Below, in pieces: positions 1-10,200 of a DNA stretch of 64,000 bases. The notes beneath the pieces are model-generated. The model was not told where the DNA came from. It did no database searches and saw nothing but the letters and a program-made list of their open reading frames with translations. The position numbers and the translations under genes were made by a program. The stretch is taken from NCBI GenBank assembly GCA_038030265.1, contig CM075941.1, positions 20,274,001 to 20,338,000 of the forward strand. The letters are read 5' to 3'. This stretch comes from Corythucha ciliata (Eukaryota; Arthropoda; Insecta; Hemiptera; Tingidae). Every line of letters starts with the position of its first letter. Position 1 is the first letter of the stretch.

Positions 1-810
1 CGTCATCCCAGAAACTAACTAACTGTGCAGTCCAATAGAAATTGCCGCGTATTCCATCAAAATCTTCCCTTAATATGCGTGTAAACTATCGGCGTATGCT
101 TCCAATGTGTAAAAACTGTCAATTTTGTTCCAGAAAATGATACTTCGGCTTCTAAAATTGGCATTTTTTCCCCATAGGAATTTAATAGGTTTGGAACCTG
201 GTAATTAGAATCCTCAAACTGGCTATCTGGCAGAGAAATGAGAGTTTTGCCACCGAAACTCACGATTTATCCTGAAACCTGTCTAGTTATTGCTCGAATC
301 TGTTAGCTTTTTGGGCCAATTCTGTACTGTCGCGGATCCTTAGTTGGCTTTTGTGTAGTGAATTTTGTGGCACATATTCCACGTTATTACGAGTAAGTGC
401 CCTCAACTCTAAGAGCCCTCAGCCCGCAGGAGGCATGGCTTCTGTTGTGCGGTTTGCACTAGCCGAAGGTTTGACATAATGAACCTTGAAGACGACGCGT
501 TCAACCTCATCCCTCCCCTCGCCAACACTTTTTGGAAATTTTGGCGCATTTTCAGTAATTTTAATACATAATTCCCTCAAACGCCATCATCCTTGGAAGA
601 CCGTAAGAAATAGCCTTGGTCCGAACAGACCTCGATGGGCCGTTCCGGAGCTACGAAAATCGCGAATAAAACTCAACGCAAAACGCTCATTAGCAGAAAA
701 GTTCAAGCACTGGCGGACCTACACCTAGTGGGGCCCGGGGCGGAAATCTCTGTGAGGCCCCTTAGTCTCTAAATAAACCGGAACAATAATTTTAAAGTAC
801 CGTTAAATTA
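1..810. other. Unassigned sequence
   Basis: No gene recognised. Short ORFs only. Ends with the GC-rich repeat end at 712-760. Confidence 0.4.
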
Positions 811-2150
811 CGGATTTCCCCTTAGTTTAGCCAGGATTGAGCGCTATTTCTACATCCCATCCGCCAAGTATAGCGTATATTATGCTGAATTTTTTTCACG
901 TTTTGCCATGAATTTGCGCTTTTTCTCCACTTTATTTTAATCTTGTGGCTAAAATTGCGCAAGGCAACTTTGATGCCTTCGGAAGCCGTGAACTGGCCGT
1001 GAAGCCGTGGAATTACAGCCAAAAACTGACATTTTAGCCCCTAGAGCTTCTTCTACACTTTATCAGCGAAAAATCAATTTTCCTCAACATTAGCCGGGAA
1101 ATTAGCACTTTCCCTCAATTTTACTAGCGAAATAGTGTTTTCATCCCGTGAATTATCGATTTTTCTCCAGTTTAGCTACAAATCGGCGTTTTTCTTAATA
1201 TTAGTTGCGCTAATTAGTCATTTCTTCCACATATTAGCTGCCAATCAGTGGGTTTTCAAAACTTGTCCGCCCTGCATTATGAGTTTGTTTTCACTTTTAG
1301 CTATGGAACCGCTTTTTCTTAGTTTTAGCCCAGAAGTTACCTTCAGATGCTATTTTATGTTAATTATTATGTATTATAGATGTTGTATGTATTATTAAGA
1401 TGATATTTTAAATTACAGCCGAAAATTTGATTTTTTCCCCCAATTTTAGCCGCTAATTAGAGCTTCTGCTCTTTTTAGCAGCTAAAAAGGAGGTAGCGTT
1501 TTCTTCCCGTGTTAGCAATTTTTTTAATTTTTGCCACGAATTGTAGTTTTTCTCAATTTTTGCCGCAAAATTAGCGATTTTTTTCACCTTAATTTTCAGC
1601 TGAGAGTTAGTAGTTTTTCTTACTTTGGACCGCAAATCAGCGTTTTTCTGAATTTTAGCCGCGCTAATTAGTGTTTTTTCTCAATATTAGCCGCTAATTA
1701 GCGTTTTGTGAACAATTTTTGACCGGCATTAACGATTTTGCATTAACTTTTAGCTTTTTTCAGTTTTAAGCTTTAAGTTTCCTTCAGAAAGCCACGGATT
1801 TGCTTTTTCTCGAATTTCAGCCGTGAATTAGCGTTTTTCCCAATTCTAGCAGTGAGTGAGAGGATTTTGCTCGTTTGTGTCTGCGAGTTAATGTTTTTTC
1901 AGGACTGTATTCATGAATTTGCGCTTTTTCCCCAATTTAATATCCACGAATTAGCATTTTTCTCAATTTTAGCCGCAAATTGATTAGCGATTCTTCTCAC
2001 TTTTATTCGCAAATTAGGATTGTCGGAATTTTAGCTGCTCATTAGCGTGTTTGTCCATTTCTTCTGCAATTTAGCGATTTTTCTCAATTTTAGTCAGTCA
2101 TTCAATTAGCGTTTCTCTCACTTTGAGCCTTCAGAAAAGCGCTTTTGTGG
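810..2150 (+). repeat. Degenerate ~30-bp tandem array, family A
   Basis: Unit reads approximately TTTTTCTCAATTTTAGCC followed by GCGAATTAGCG, 29-32 bp, very divergent between copies. A- and T-tracts fall about every 10 bases. Confidence 0.75.
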
Positions 2151-2520
2151 GTTGAGTCTAATATTCTGCTACACTCTTTGATGATCACCTTCAAAGTTCC
2201 ATTCCGGCTTAATGGGTCGGGTCGGATGGAGCCAATACCGCTGTCCAACCGCATACCAAAACTCGTTTTCACCTACCTACCTCCATGAAATGTACGTTTA
2301 TAACAAAAAAATCCTCAATTCTAAGCTCTTCCATCTTCAAGCTTTTCGGGCGCCCCCTCTGGAAGTGGGCGTTATGGCGGCAACCGGCGCAATTTTCCAG
2401 TTCATTAAGATTGGTTGTTTTATCTCGCTTGCCGGCGTTGAATTTCCCTTTCTCACGTAATTTGCTGACCATCTTCTGATTTCTCCCCAGTCCTACCTCT
2501 CTTACCACCGGCGGCGGACT

Positions 2521-2575
2521 TACGACTTACACCTGTCGGGGCCCGGGGTGGAAATTTTCATGGGGCCCCTCACTG
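2521..2575 (+). repeat. Dispersed GC-rich repeat end (with 712-760)
   Basis: CACCTGTCGGGGCCCGGGG, then TGGAAAT and TGGGGCCCCT. The same order occurs at 712-760 and in part, inverted, near 52500-52530. Probably the end of a dispersed element. Confidence 0.4.
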
Positions 2576-3089
2576 AGTGAACAAAATATACGTATAGGTA
2601 ATTTGTATGTTGCCTTAAATGAGGAAGTAACATAAAAAATAAAAATCGCTGGAAACATTTTTTTTTTCGAAAGAAAATGACTAAATATGACCAGGAATTG
2701 AATATTAGTGCGTAAATGATTGATTTCGATTTATAGTGATAAAAATTGCCTATTTTTTGTGTGTCCTTAAACGGCTGGTCGTGACTCATGACGTAGTTAA
2801 GGCCTTGTGACCCCTCCCAACCATCCGCATCATGGCGGTTATCGTTTCTTGCCCCTTCTTGTCATTCCCAGTTACCTTAAGACCTATAGTTTGATTTGTG
2901 GGAAGCTATTGTGATGGTTATGCGAATGCTGTTATTACGTCAACAGTCTATCTAGCCTATTTCAAATGGGTCCTGCAATCCAGGAGTTTTAAAAATTAAT
3001 AAAAAAAATATAGGGCCTGATTTTCTTTGAACGGATCGTGTTTTCATGAGTTTTGGTAACCAAGCTAACACGACGGCATGATTTTGAAA

Positions 3090-3960
3090 ATGTGTTACTT
3101 CCTCATTATTTCTTTTTCCCAATTTTAGCAGCACTAAAATTTTTTCCCTCAATTTTAGCCGTTAATTATAGCGTTTTTTCTCAATTTTATCCGTGAATTG
3201 CCGATTTTATTACTTTAGCGGCAAATTAGCAATTTTTTCTATATTTTAGCAGAGAATTAGCACTGTTCTCAGTTTGAGCTGAAAATTATCGTTTTTCTTA
3301 CATTTTCCCCAATATTATAGCCGCAAAATAGCGGTTTTTTCCACATTTTTGCCACAAATCGCATTTTTTTGTTCGCCATGCGCTATGAATTTGCCGCAAA
3401 TCAGCGGTTATTTTATTTACGTATCCATAAATTTGCGATTTTTCTAAATTTTCAACCCAAAATTTCCTTAAGAAGCTGCGAATTGACGTATTTTTAGTTT
3501 TGATGCAAATTGAATTTGTTCACAATTTTGGCCGCGAATTAGTGATTTTCCTCAATTTACCCGTGAATTAGCGTTTTTCTTAAATTTTAAATTTAGCAGA
3601 TTAGCCATTTCTCTTTATCTTCATATTATTAGCACTTTTTCTCAATTCGAGCTGAAAATTACAGTTTTTCTTAATTTTGGCAGCGCTAATAGTGGAATTT
3701 TCGAATTTTAATATTTAGCCGTGTTGTATTTTATATTTTAGCCATGTATTAGCAATTTTGTTTACTTTCTGCTATAGATTAGCGGTGTTTTTCAGTTTAA
3801 GCGTTGAACCTTTCAGAAGGTACGGATTTTTATTTTCCCATCCTTAGCTGCTATTCAGTAATCCGATTTTAGCAGTTTTAGGTATTTGCAACGATTTTTC
3901 TCAGTTTTAGCTGTTAAATAGCATTTTCTGCTATCTCTGCTGTGAATAAGCATCTATTCT
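3090..3960 (+). repeat. Degenerate ~30-bp tandem array, family A
   Basis: Same unit and orientation as 810-2150, separated from it by R2 and GC-rich repeat fragments. Weaker traces continue to about 4450. Confidence 0.75.
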
Positions 3961-4008
3961 CTCTTATACATACATGCGAATTGTGCGATATATGCGAACT
4001 TTTATAAG

Positions 4009-4142
4009 CGGGGTTATGCACCCCATTCTCAAGGCATTCGCTGGCCGAAACAATTCTCTTCGTCACATGTCAATCACACAAAAATTCCCAACAATCCTGC
4101 TGTCTGTCAGTGGATGCCTTGAGAATGGGGTGCATTACCCCG
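4009..4142. repeat. Fold-back element, 29-bp arms
   Basis: Arms 4009-4037 and 4114-4142 are inverted copies with one mismatch (core TGCACCCCATTCTCAAGG). Spacer 76 bp. No convincing target duplication. Confidence 0.65.
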
Positions 4143-4472
4143 AAACTAGCCGGCATAGTTAACAATAAAAAAATGTTTTAATCAAATAATTAATTAATTA
4201 CCTAAAGTTATTCAACATTCACGTAATAATAAAAATTTTTTATAAGCAATTTCAGTTGAGAATTTGCCATTTTTGCCAATTTTTGAGAATTTGCCTATTT
4301 TAATCCTAATTAACTTGCTCCGAAATTAGTTGGTTGCTTTTGTCAATATTAGCCGCGATTTTGTTCTCAATTTTCGTCCCAGAAACAACACTTTCGCGAT
4401 GATTTTCACATTTTAGTTGTAGAATGGCCTCCACACACCGCGAATCAGTGATTTTTTCACTACTTCGGTCTG

Positions 4473-4602
4473 GGGCCGTATTCCAAAGCCGTGTGAAAAT
4501 GCCGCAAAAAAACGGTTGCTATGGCGGGATAATGTTATTTCTTATTCGGCGTCCGTGGATCCCGCTTGCGGGATTTTTTCCCGACCGTTCAGAATAAGCC
4601 CC
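4473..4602. mobile_element. MITE, family 1 (CTG target duplication)
   Basis: A 130-bp element flanked by CTG at 4470-4472 and 4603-4605. Ends are GGGCCGTATTCC and AATAAGCCCC, weakly inverted. Interior matches the copy at 22718 (ggcgggataat, ttatttcttattcggcgtcc, ggatcccgc). A 3-bp CWG duplication with GGG ends is the pattern of PIF/Harbinger non-autonomous elements. Confidence 0.65.
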
Positions 4603-4831
4603 CTGGAAGTTGGATCGTGGTACCACGAATCAGCGCTTTCTTGACTACATTGACGGTCAGCACATTAGTGCACTTATAAGGACCTAACGAAACGGGGGAC
4701 GGTGTATTTTCTCCATTTTAACAGTGAATTTTCTAAAATTTGAGCAACCAAAAGTGCTTTCGGGAGCTCAATCGAATATTTGCTGATATAAATCATTTGC
4801 AACATTTGAGGAGACTAAAATTCGTATATAG

Positions 4832-4990
4832 GAAGGAGCCAAATCGCTGTCCAACCGTCCACAATTTTCACTTACCTACCTACATCCATGAATATAGAAC
4901 CTAAAAATCCTCATTTTTCCATATTTAAGCTTTTCGGGGAGCCTGTCTGACAGAGGGCCAGGGGCGGTCCGCCCCCCTCGCCCTTACATC
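4832..4990 (+). repeat. Dispersed repeat R2
   Basis: Blocks AGGAGCCAAATCGCTGTCC, CTACATCCATGAATATAG, AAATCCTCATTTTTCCATAT, AGCTTTTCGGGG and CTTACATCGGTACGCT recur, diverged, at about 2220-2370 (+), 53445-53560 (+), 24285-24455 (-) and 51285-51400 (-). A GC-rich segment next to a purine or pyrimidine run ends each copy. Confidence 0.55.
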
Positions 4991-5209
4991 GGTACGCTAC
5001 TGAAACTGAGTGGATTCCCTTTTAACGATGAAGATGAGTGTTGGGGACATTGGTCCATAGAACTTGAGTATGAACTCACGATTTCTCGGCCTGCTTTTGC
5101 TACATTCACGGTCACGACCTTGACAAGCACAGCCCCACGAAGCACACCTTACAATGAACAAGAGCAAATCAAAGTATTGAAGAAAAAACAAATAAATTAA
5201 AGCGTGCGT

Positions 5210-5317
5210 AAAGCTGTAGCCGTAGGAGCCTACATTGTCTGTCTTTTCTCGTCGAAAACGGACCGGTTTCGGCTGTTCGCCATCTTCAGCCGAAACCGCT
5301 CCTTCGCCTACAGTTTT
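5210..5317. repeat. Nested fold-back element
   Basis: Outer arms AAAGCTGTAGCCGTAGGAGC (5210-5229) and its near complement at 5298-5317. An inner perfect 11-bp hairpin GGTTTCGGCTG / CAGCCGAAACC lies at 5265-5275 and 5287-5297 with an 11-base loop. Confidence 0.5.
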
Positions 5318-5489
5318 ATGCAAACTTTACCCACTAACCCTCGTAGATTAAGCGCTTTTACTAACAATTTAAACACATAAATTATAAAACAAAAAAACAG
5401 CACAAAACAAAAAGGAACGCCCCATATCAGCAGTTATCACTGATGGTAAAGTAGCAGGCAATATGTCTATCGAATAGCAACAGTGTTAG

Positions 5490-5650
5490 GGGGTATGCCT
5501 AAACAAGACCAAAATAGACATATTGCTATGGGAAGATGACACCCATAGCAATATTATTAACTTAGTGAATACCGCGAAGTAATATGTTAATCATTATCAG
5601 CAATTTGTTAATCGAAAGTGCTATTGCTACCGTCTAGAGAATAAGCCCGA
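5490..5650. repeat. Possible decayed MITE with internal hairpin
   Basis: Starts GGGGGTATGCCTAAAC and ends TAGAGAATAAGCCC, resembling family 2 ends. Contains the hairpin ATTGCTATGGG / CCCATAGCAAT at about 5521-5551. No target duplication found. Confidence 0.3.
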
Positions 5651-7113
5651 TCGCTTGTTCGTAAAGGTCCTTAAATAGCACTGAGAAAGGTACTAATAAT
5701 AAGATATATTTTGACGTACCTATGTTTCTATTTCTTTCTCACTGGCTAAATGTGTTTTTAATTTAATTCTGAAGACTTTCAATAGCGTTTTGGAGTCTAT
5801 TACAGCGGTGGGAAGTGTGATATTCTTGAAAAGCCCAGTAGTGATGTAAGTGGTAAAAGGAGGGAGGGAGGTACGTAAAGTGGTAAAGTGATAGCGGGAA
5901 AACAGAAGTGCAGCGACCAGCCAAGCCTCTGTGCGATCAAGAAACGCGTTCAACATTTAAAACAATGTCAGTCTAAATGCTTTGGTTCGTGTAATTATCG
6001 CTTCTCGGCTCACTGGTTCATTAGTTTGATTACAAAAGTAGTTACGTTCTTTTAACTACCCGCATTTTTTTTATTTTTTTCCCCCATTGGGTCGCGCTGG
6101 GTATACAAGCGCGTCTTGTGTGAAGGGGGCGTACCGTTGTGTGGGAGTATCGCGCCTTAAAGAATGAAGAAAAAAAAAGTAATATTTTTCTATCCGTTCA
6201 TTCATTCTTTTCAAGTCTCGCGGCTCAGTTTATTCCGTATAAATATTTTCTTAGGGACCCAAACAGTCCTGCCAGTGTTATGAATCAGACTGATTGATTG
6301 CCAGGCTGCTCGTCTCAAATGCGTTTACAACGACGGCTCAAGGATTTATCTGTCAACACAAGGTGAAATTAATTAAATTAAAAAACCTCACATCGTAGGT
6401 TGTTTAAACGCTCTTGCAGCGTTTTTTTTGCGTGGGTATACCGAAGGGGGGAAAGGTACATTAGAAATTAGGCTTACCGTCGCTCATTTTTCCCAAATTA
6501 CTCCTCTCACCCATCATGAGTTGGCTCCATTTGTTTTCTTCCAGAGCTTTCTTCCTGATTCAGCAGATTAAAAAGTTTTGTTTGGGGGAAAAAATTCCGT
6601 TTTTATTTTTTTTACTCAATTACTCTTTGGGGGAATTCTTCAGAGAGTATTGTTTAAAGCCTGAGAACCCTTTTTTCCCCCCGGTTATTTTTAATTAAAA
6701 TTCATGTCTTTATAAATGCATGAGTCCCGTAAGCATTCCCTCTCCTTTCATTTGAAATGGTTTGGCGGGGGGAGGGGAGAATCAGGTCACTTTTTTGTTG
6801 TTTTTAATAGCCATGCAGTGCCCCAACTTGATGGATAGTGCGGTGCCCTATAAGTACACCGAGGAATTGTTTTGTTTGCCCCTGATCACCAAGAAGAGAA
6901 GAAAAAAAGTTGTAAAAAACGGTCAATATCAGCTGCAGTCGGCACCTTGCAGGTGTTGTGCGTGGAGGCTCTCATTGGTCTGGGGTAGGTCGGTAGAGAG
7001 GACCTTTTAAAATTCCTCTGCCTTTTAAAAACAAAAATAAAATGTGTGTTTTTTTTATACTTTCCTTCTGTTTTTGCTCATCTTGGTCTTCCCCTTTTTT
7101 TTCTGTTCATCAG
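5651..7113. other. No gene recognised (intron or intergenic)
   Basis: T-rich with scattered short ORFs. Contains no recognisable CH-domain exon. A locally GC-richer stretch at 6800-7010 is open on the plus strand (starting MQCPNLMDSAVPYKYTEEL) but matches nothing I know. Confidence 0.4.
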
Positions 7114-7249
7114 TTCACCCGGTCAGTTCGAGCCCGCTAAAGTGCCCATCGACGAGCAGTTCGCGGTCGACGAGTCCTAGTCATTCTTTCATACCAACGC
7201 CTCGAGGACCGGCGAGGTCTTCGCTGAATGATAAACAGCTGGTTCAAAA
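7114..7249 (+). CDS. NAV: NAV exon, Ser/Pro-rich with SxIP motif
   Basis: A long pyrimidine tract ends in CAG at 7111-7113 and the donor gtaagt starts at 7250. The exon encodes a Ser/Arg/Pro-rich stretch containing SFIPTPRG, an exact SxIP EB1-binding motif in a basic, serine-rich setting. It enters in phase 1 and leaves in phase 2 (CAA AA), which joins correctly to the exon at 10824 as Asn. A second possible acceptor 13 bases later (exon start 7127) would need a phase-2 partner. The upstream exon is not in view. Confidence 0.7.
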
Positions 7250-10200
7250 GTAAGTAAGAAAACTAACAACGTCTTGTTGACTGGTGACGGTTATAAATTA
7301 ATTTTAGTTATTATTGGTCTTGATTATTGGTTGGAAAATTGTTGTTTTCGTGTTTATATTGAAGTATTACGGCTAAATAGCTCAAAATTGTAAGTTTCTG
7401 GGGATAAACAACACAAACTGCAAAGTTTAGAGGATGAATTGCCGCTAACAATAAGTATAAATTGAATATTTCGGAGATTACGCGAGGAATCGCAAGATCC
7501 CTTGGAGCAATGAAATAATGACCAGCCACGAAATTGGTTGTTAGGCCAATGGTTGAACTCGAAATTGCAAATTTTGTATTATAAATAGCCTCGGATTTGT
7601 AAGCGGAGGGTAGGAAGCTGTGAAATGCAAGTTTCGAGGGATAAATTTACATAGTCAGTGATAGGTTGTCACCGACCTTCTTGTCAGAACTTATAGTCAC
7701 CAAATTGAAGTTTGAGGGCTAAGTAGCAACGAATTTGATAGAAGCGGTGAACGTCAAAATTGTGAGATTTTAAAGCGTTAATTCGGAGGCTAAAATTGAA
7801 AAAAAACGTTGATTCACGGCTAAAATGGACAAAAAATGCAAAAATGCATGGTTCGGCCACACATGTGTCCATTTTGGTCAAATACCTTCGGATAGTAATA
7901 CATTTCTAGCATTGCCTAAAAACGGACCAACCGGAAATTCAAACGCACAGCAAGTTATTTAGCAAATATTGACACACGTGTGACCGAGCCATCCTACGTA
8001 GACAAAAAGTGAATTTTTCCTTGAAACTGAGGAAAAAACTCAATTAATGATATCCTATAAGGCAACTAAATAAAATAGAGAAAACACGTTGATTCCCAGT
8101 CTCTGTGCACCATTAGGCGGCTAAACTCGAGTAATTGCCGCTAAAAGTTTGGAAAAATCGCTAAATAGCCAGCTAATGTGGAGATAAATCGCCACTTTGC
8201 AAGTCTGAGGTTAAAATAGAGAAAACTCCATAATTCAAGGCAAACATATAGAAAAACGGCAGTGAGGGGGAGGGTATTGGAGGCAGAAATGGGGGAAAAA
8301 TGCTGAGAATCGGGAGGGGAAAAAAGTTAATTCCCAAATTCTAAAGGTCCTCAGGCGGCCAAAGTAGTAAAAACCATGTGAATTTGCAGTTCTTTGGGCA
8401 AGTTCACTCGGCTAAAAGTTCATAAGGTAGCGCTAAATTTTGCGACTGAAATTGAGAACAATTGCTAATTGTTGCTCTCTCGATACAACTTCCTGGCCAA
8501 AATGGAGAGAAAAAAATGTAATTAACGGTTCACCTAGCACCTTAAACGGCTAAAATGAAGAAAATGCGCTATAATAAGCTCATCTTGTAGCAAGTCCGCG
8601 GCTCAAAGTTTAGAAAAAGCGCTAATTCGTGGCAGAAATTGAAAAAAAGTGCTATAGTTCGTAGCTATATCGAGAAAAATCGTTCTTTGGCATCGCTCTT
8701 TGTGAGTGCTGGTTCCCGGTTTCTGGGCACAATTTCTCTGATAAAATGGAAAAAAAGTGCGAATTCGGAAAAATTGCCAATTAGTGGTTTCGGGAGGCGT
8801 TTCACGGTCTCCTTGAGCCCACTAAAAAAAAGACTCTCCCAGACGAATAAGAAAGTTCTTGACCGGAAACTTAAAATTTTGCTTCAATTGATGCAATTTT
8901 ACGGCTTTTTGTATTGGGCATGGCTATTTCGGGCTCCACCGCCACGTGCCCAAAAACTAGCCATTTCGGTGATGGTAAGTCCGGAAACTCGCTATTTCCT
9001 GGATATTCAGCCAGAATACCTCAAATTTCGCTGACTTTCATAGCTCCAAATGTTGCAATGTCGCGGCTGTTCGTCGGGCTTGGGGCCGACTAGCCAGGGA
9101 GCTCCAAGCCCACAGAAAATGTTCTCGAAGCCTGCAATTTCGCGAGAATCTACGCCTGAAACTTGAAATTTCTCTTCGTGAGGCTTTGAATTTAGCTAGG
9201 AAACTTCCATTTTCGCCAAAATAAAAACCCAAAATTTTCAATTTCGCTTATATTCAGCAAGGAATTCCAAATTTCACGGAAACTTCCATTTTTGCGGATG
9301 TTGAGCCAGGAAATTTAGCTCTAAAATGTTGCAAAGTTAACGCTATTGCTCATCAGGCTTTGGGGCCTCTGTTGCGACGACCTGCTAACGTTCCACGGTC
9401 ACTTGCGATTTTGCGGATATTTGGGTCCCAAAAAACTTAATTTCGCGACCATTTATCGAGATTTTTGGGTCCCCGACACTTGCAAATTCGAGGAAATTTC
9501 TGCTCCAAACGAGGAAATTCTGCGGCTCCTTGACGGCCTTGAAATTGGTTTACTATTACTACTCTCTACTTATGCCCAAATAATCACGCCCGAAATTTAA
9601 AATTAATTCACAGTTTTATGGTTTACCCCCTGAAGTAACAATTTCGAGGCTGCTAATCGCCCGAATCAAGCAGTTTTGCGACCATTTAGCCCGAAAATTG
9701 GGCGTATCACTGATATTTATCCTCGATACTACCCTGAATTTTTCTATCAGGTTCAGACGCTAAATAATAATCACTTTAGGAGCTGAACTATTTGTAGGCG
9801 AAATTCAATTATTCGACGTACAAGGCAGTCTGGTTATGGGGGCTAAATTTCCAGTTTTCTGCTTGAATAGTCAGCCTAGGGAGCGACATTGTCAGTTTCT
9901 AAGCGATTTTGCGAATTTAATAGCAAAAACTCAAACAAATTCCAACTTCTAACTAATGGTCTAACCATTCTAATGGTCATTTCAAGATTTTCAGAGAAGA
10001 TTTCAAAAGAAAATGTTTAGTTTGATTCAAGTAAATTGACAAGTGCATGCAGTGAAGTGCATTGACAAATTCAAGTGTAGCTAATTTGAAGGATTGCCAT
10101 GAACAAAGGCGGGAACTGTGCAGCTGCTAACTCTTGCCCCGTCCTGGCTATGCCGTTAGTGGAATTGCCAGTTTTTCGCTCAAAAAATTCATAATAGAAG

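Noticed and set aside
5160..5323. Minus-strand 108-codon ORF as a gene
   Set aside because: It spans a nested inverted repeat, and the translation shows no family pattern.
5490..5650. Full family 2 MITE
   Set aside because: Only the ends resemble the family and flanking triplets do not match (TTA against GAT); listed as a decayed candidate only.
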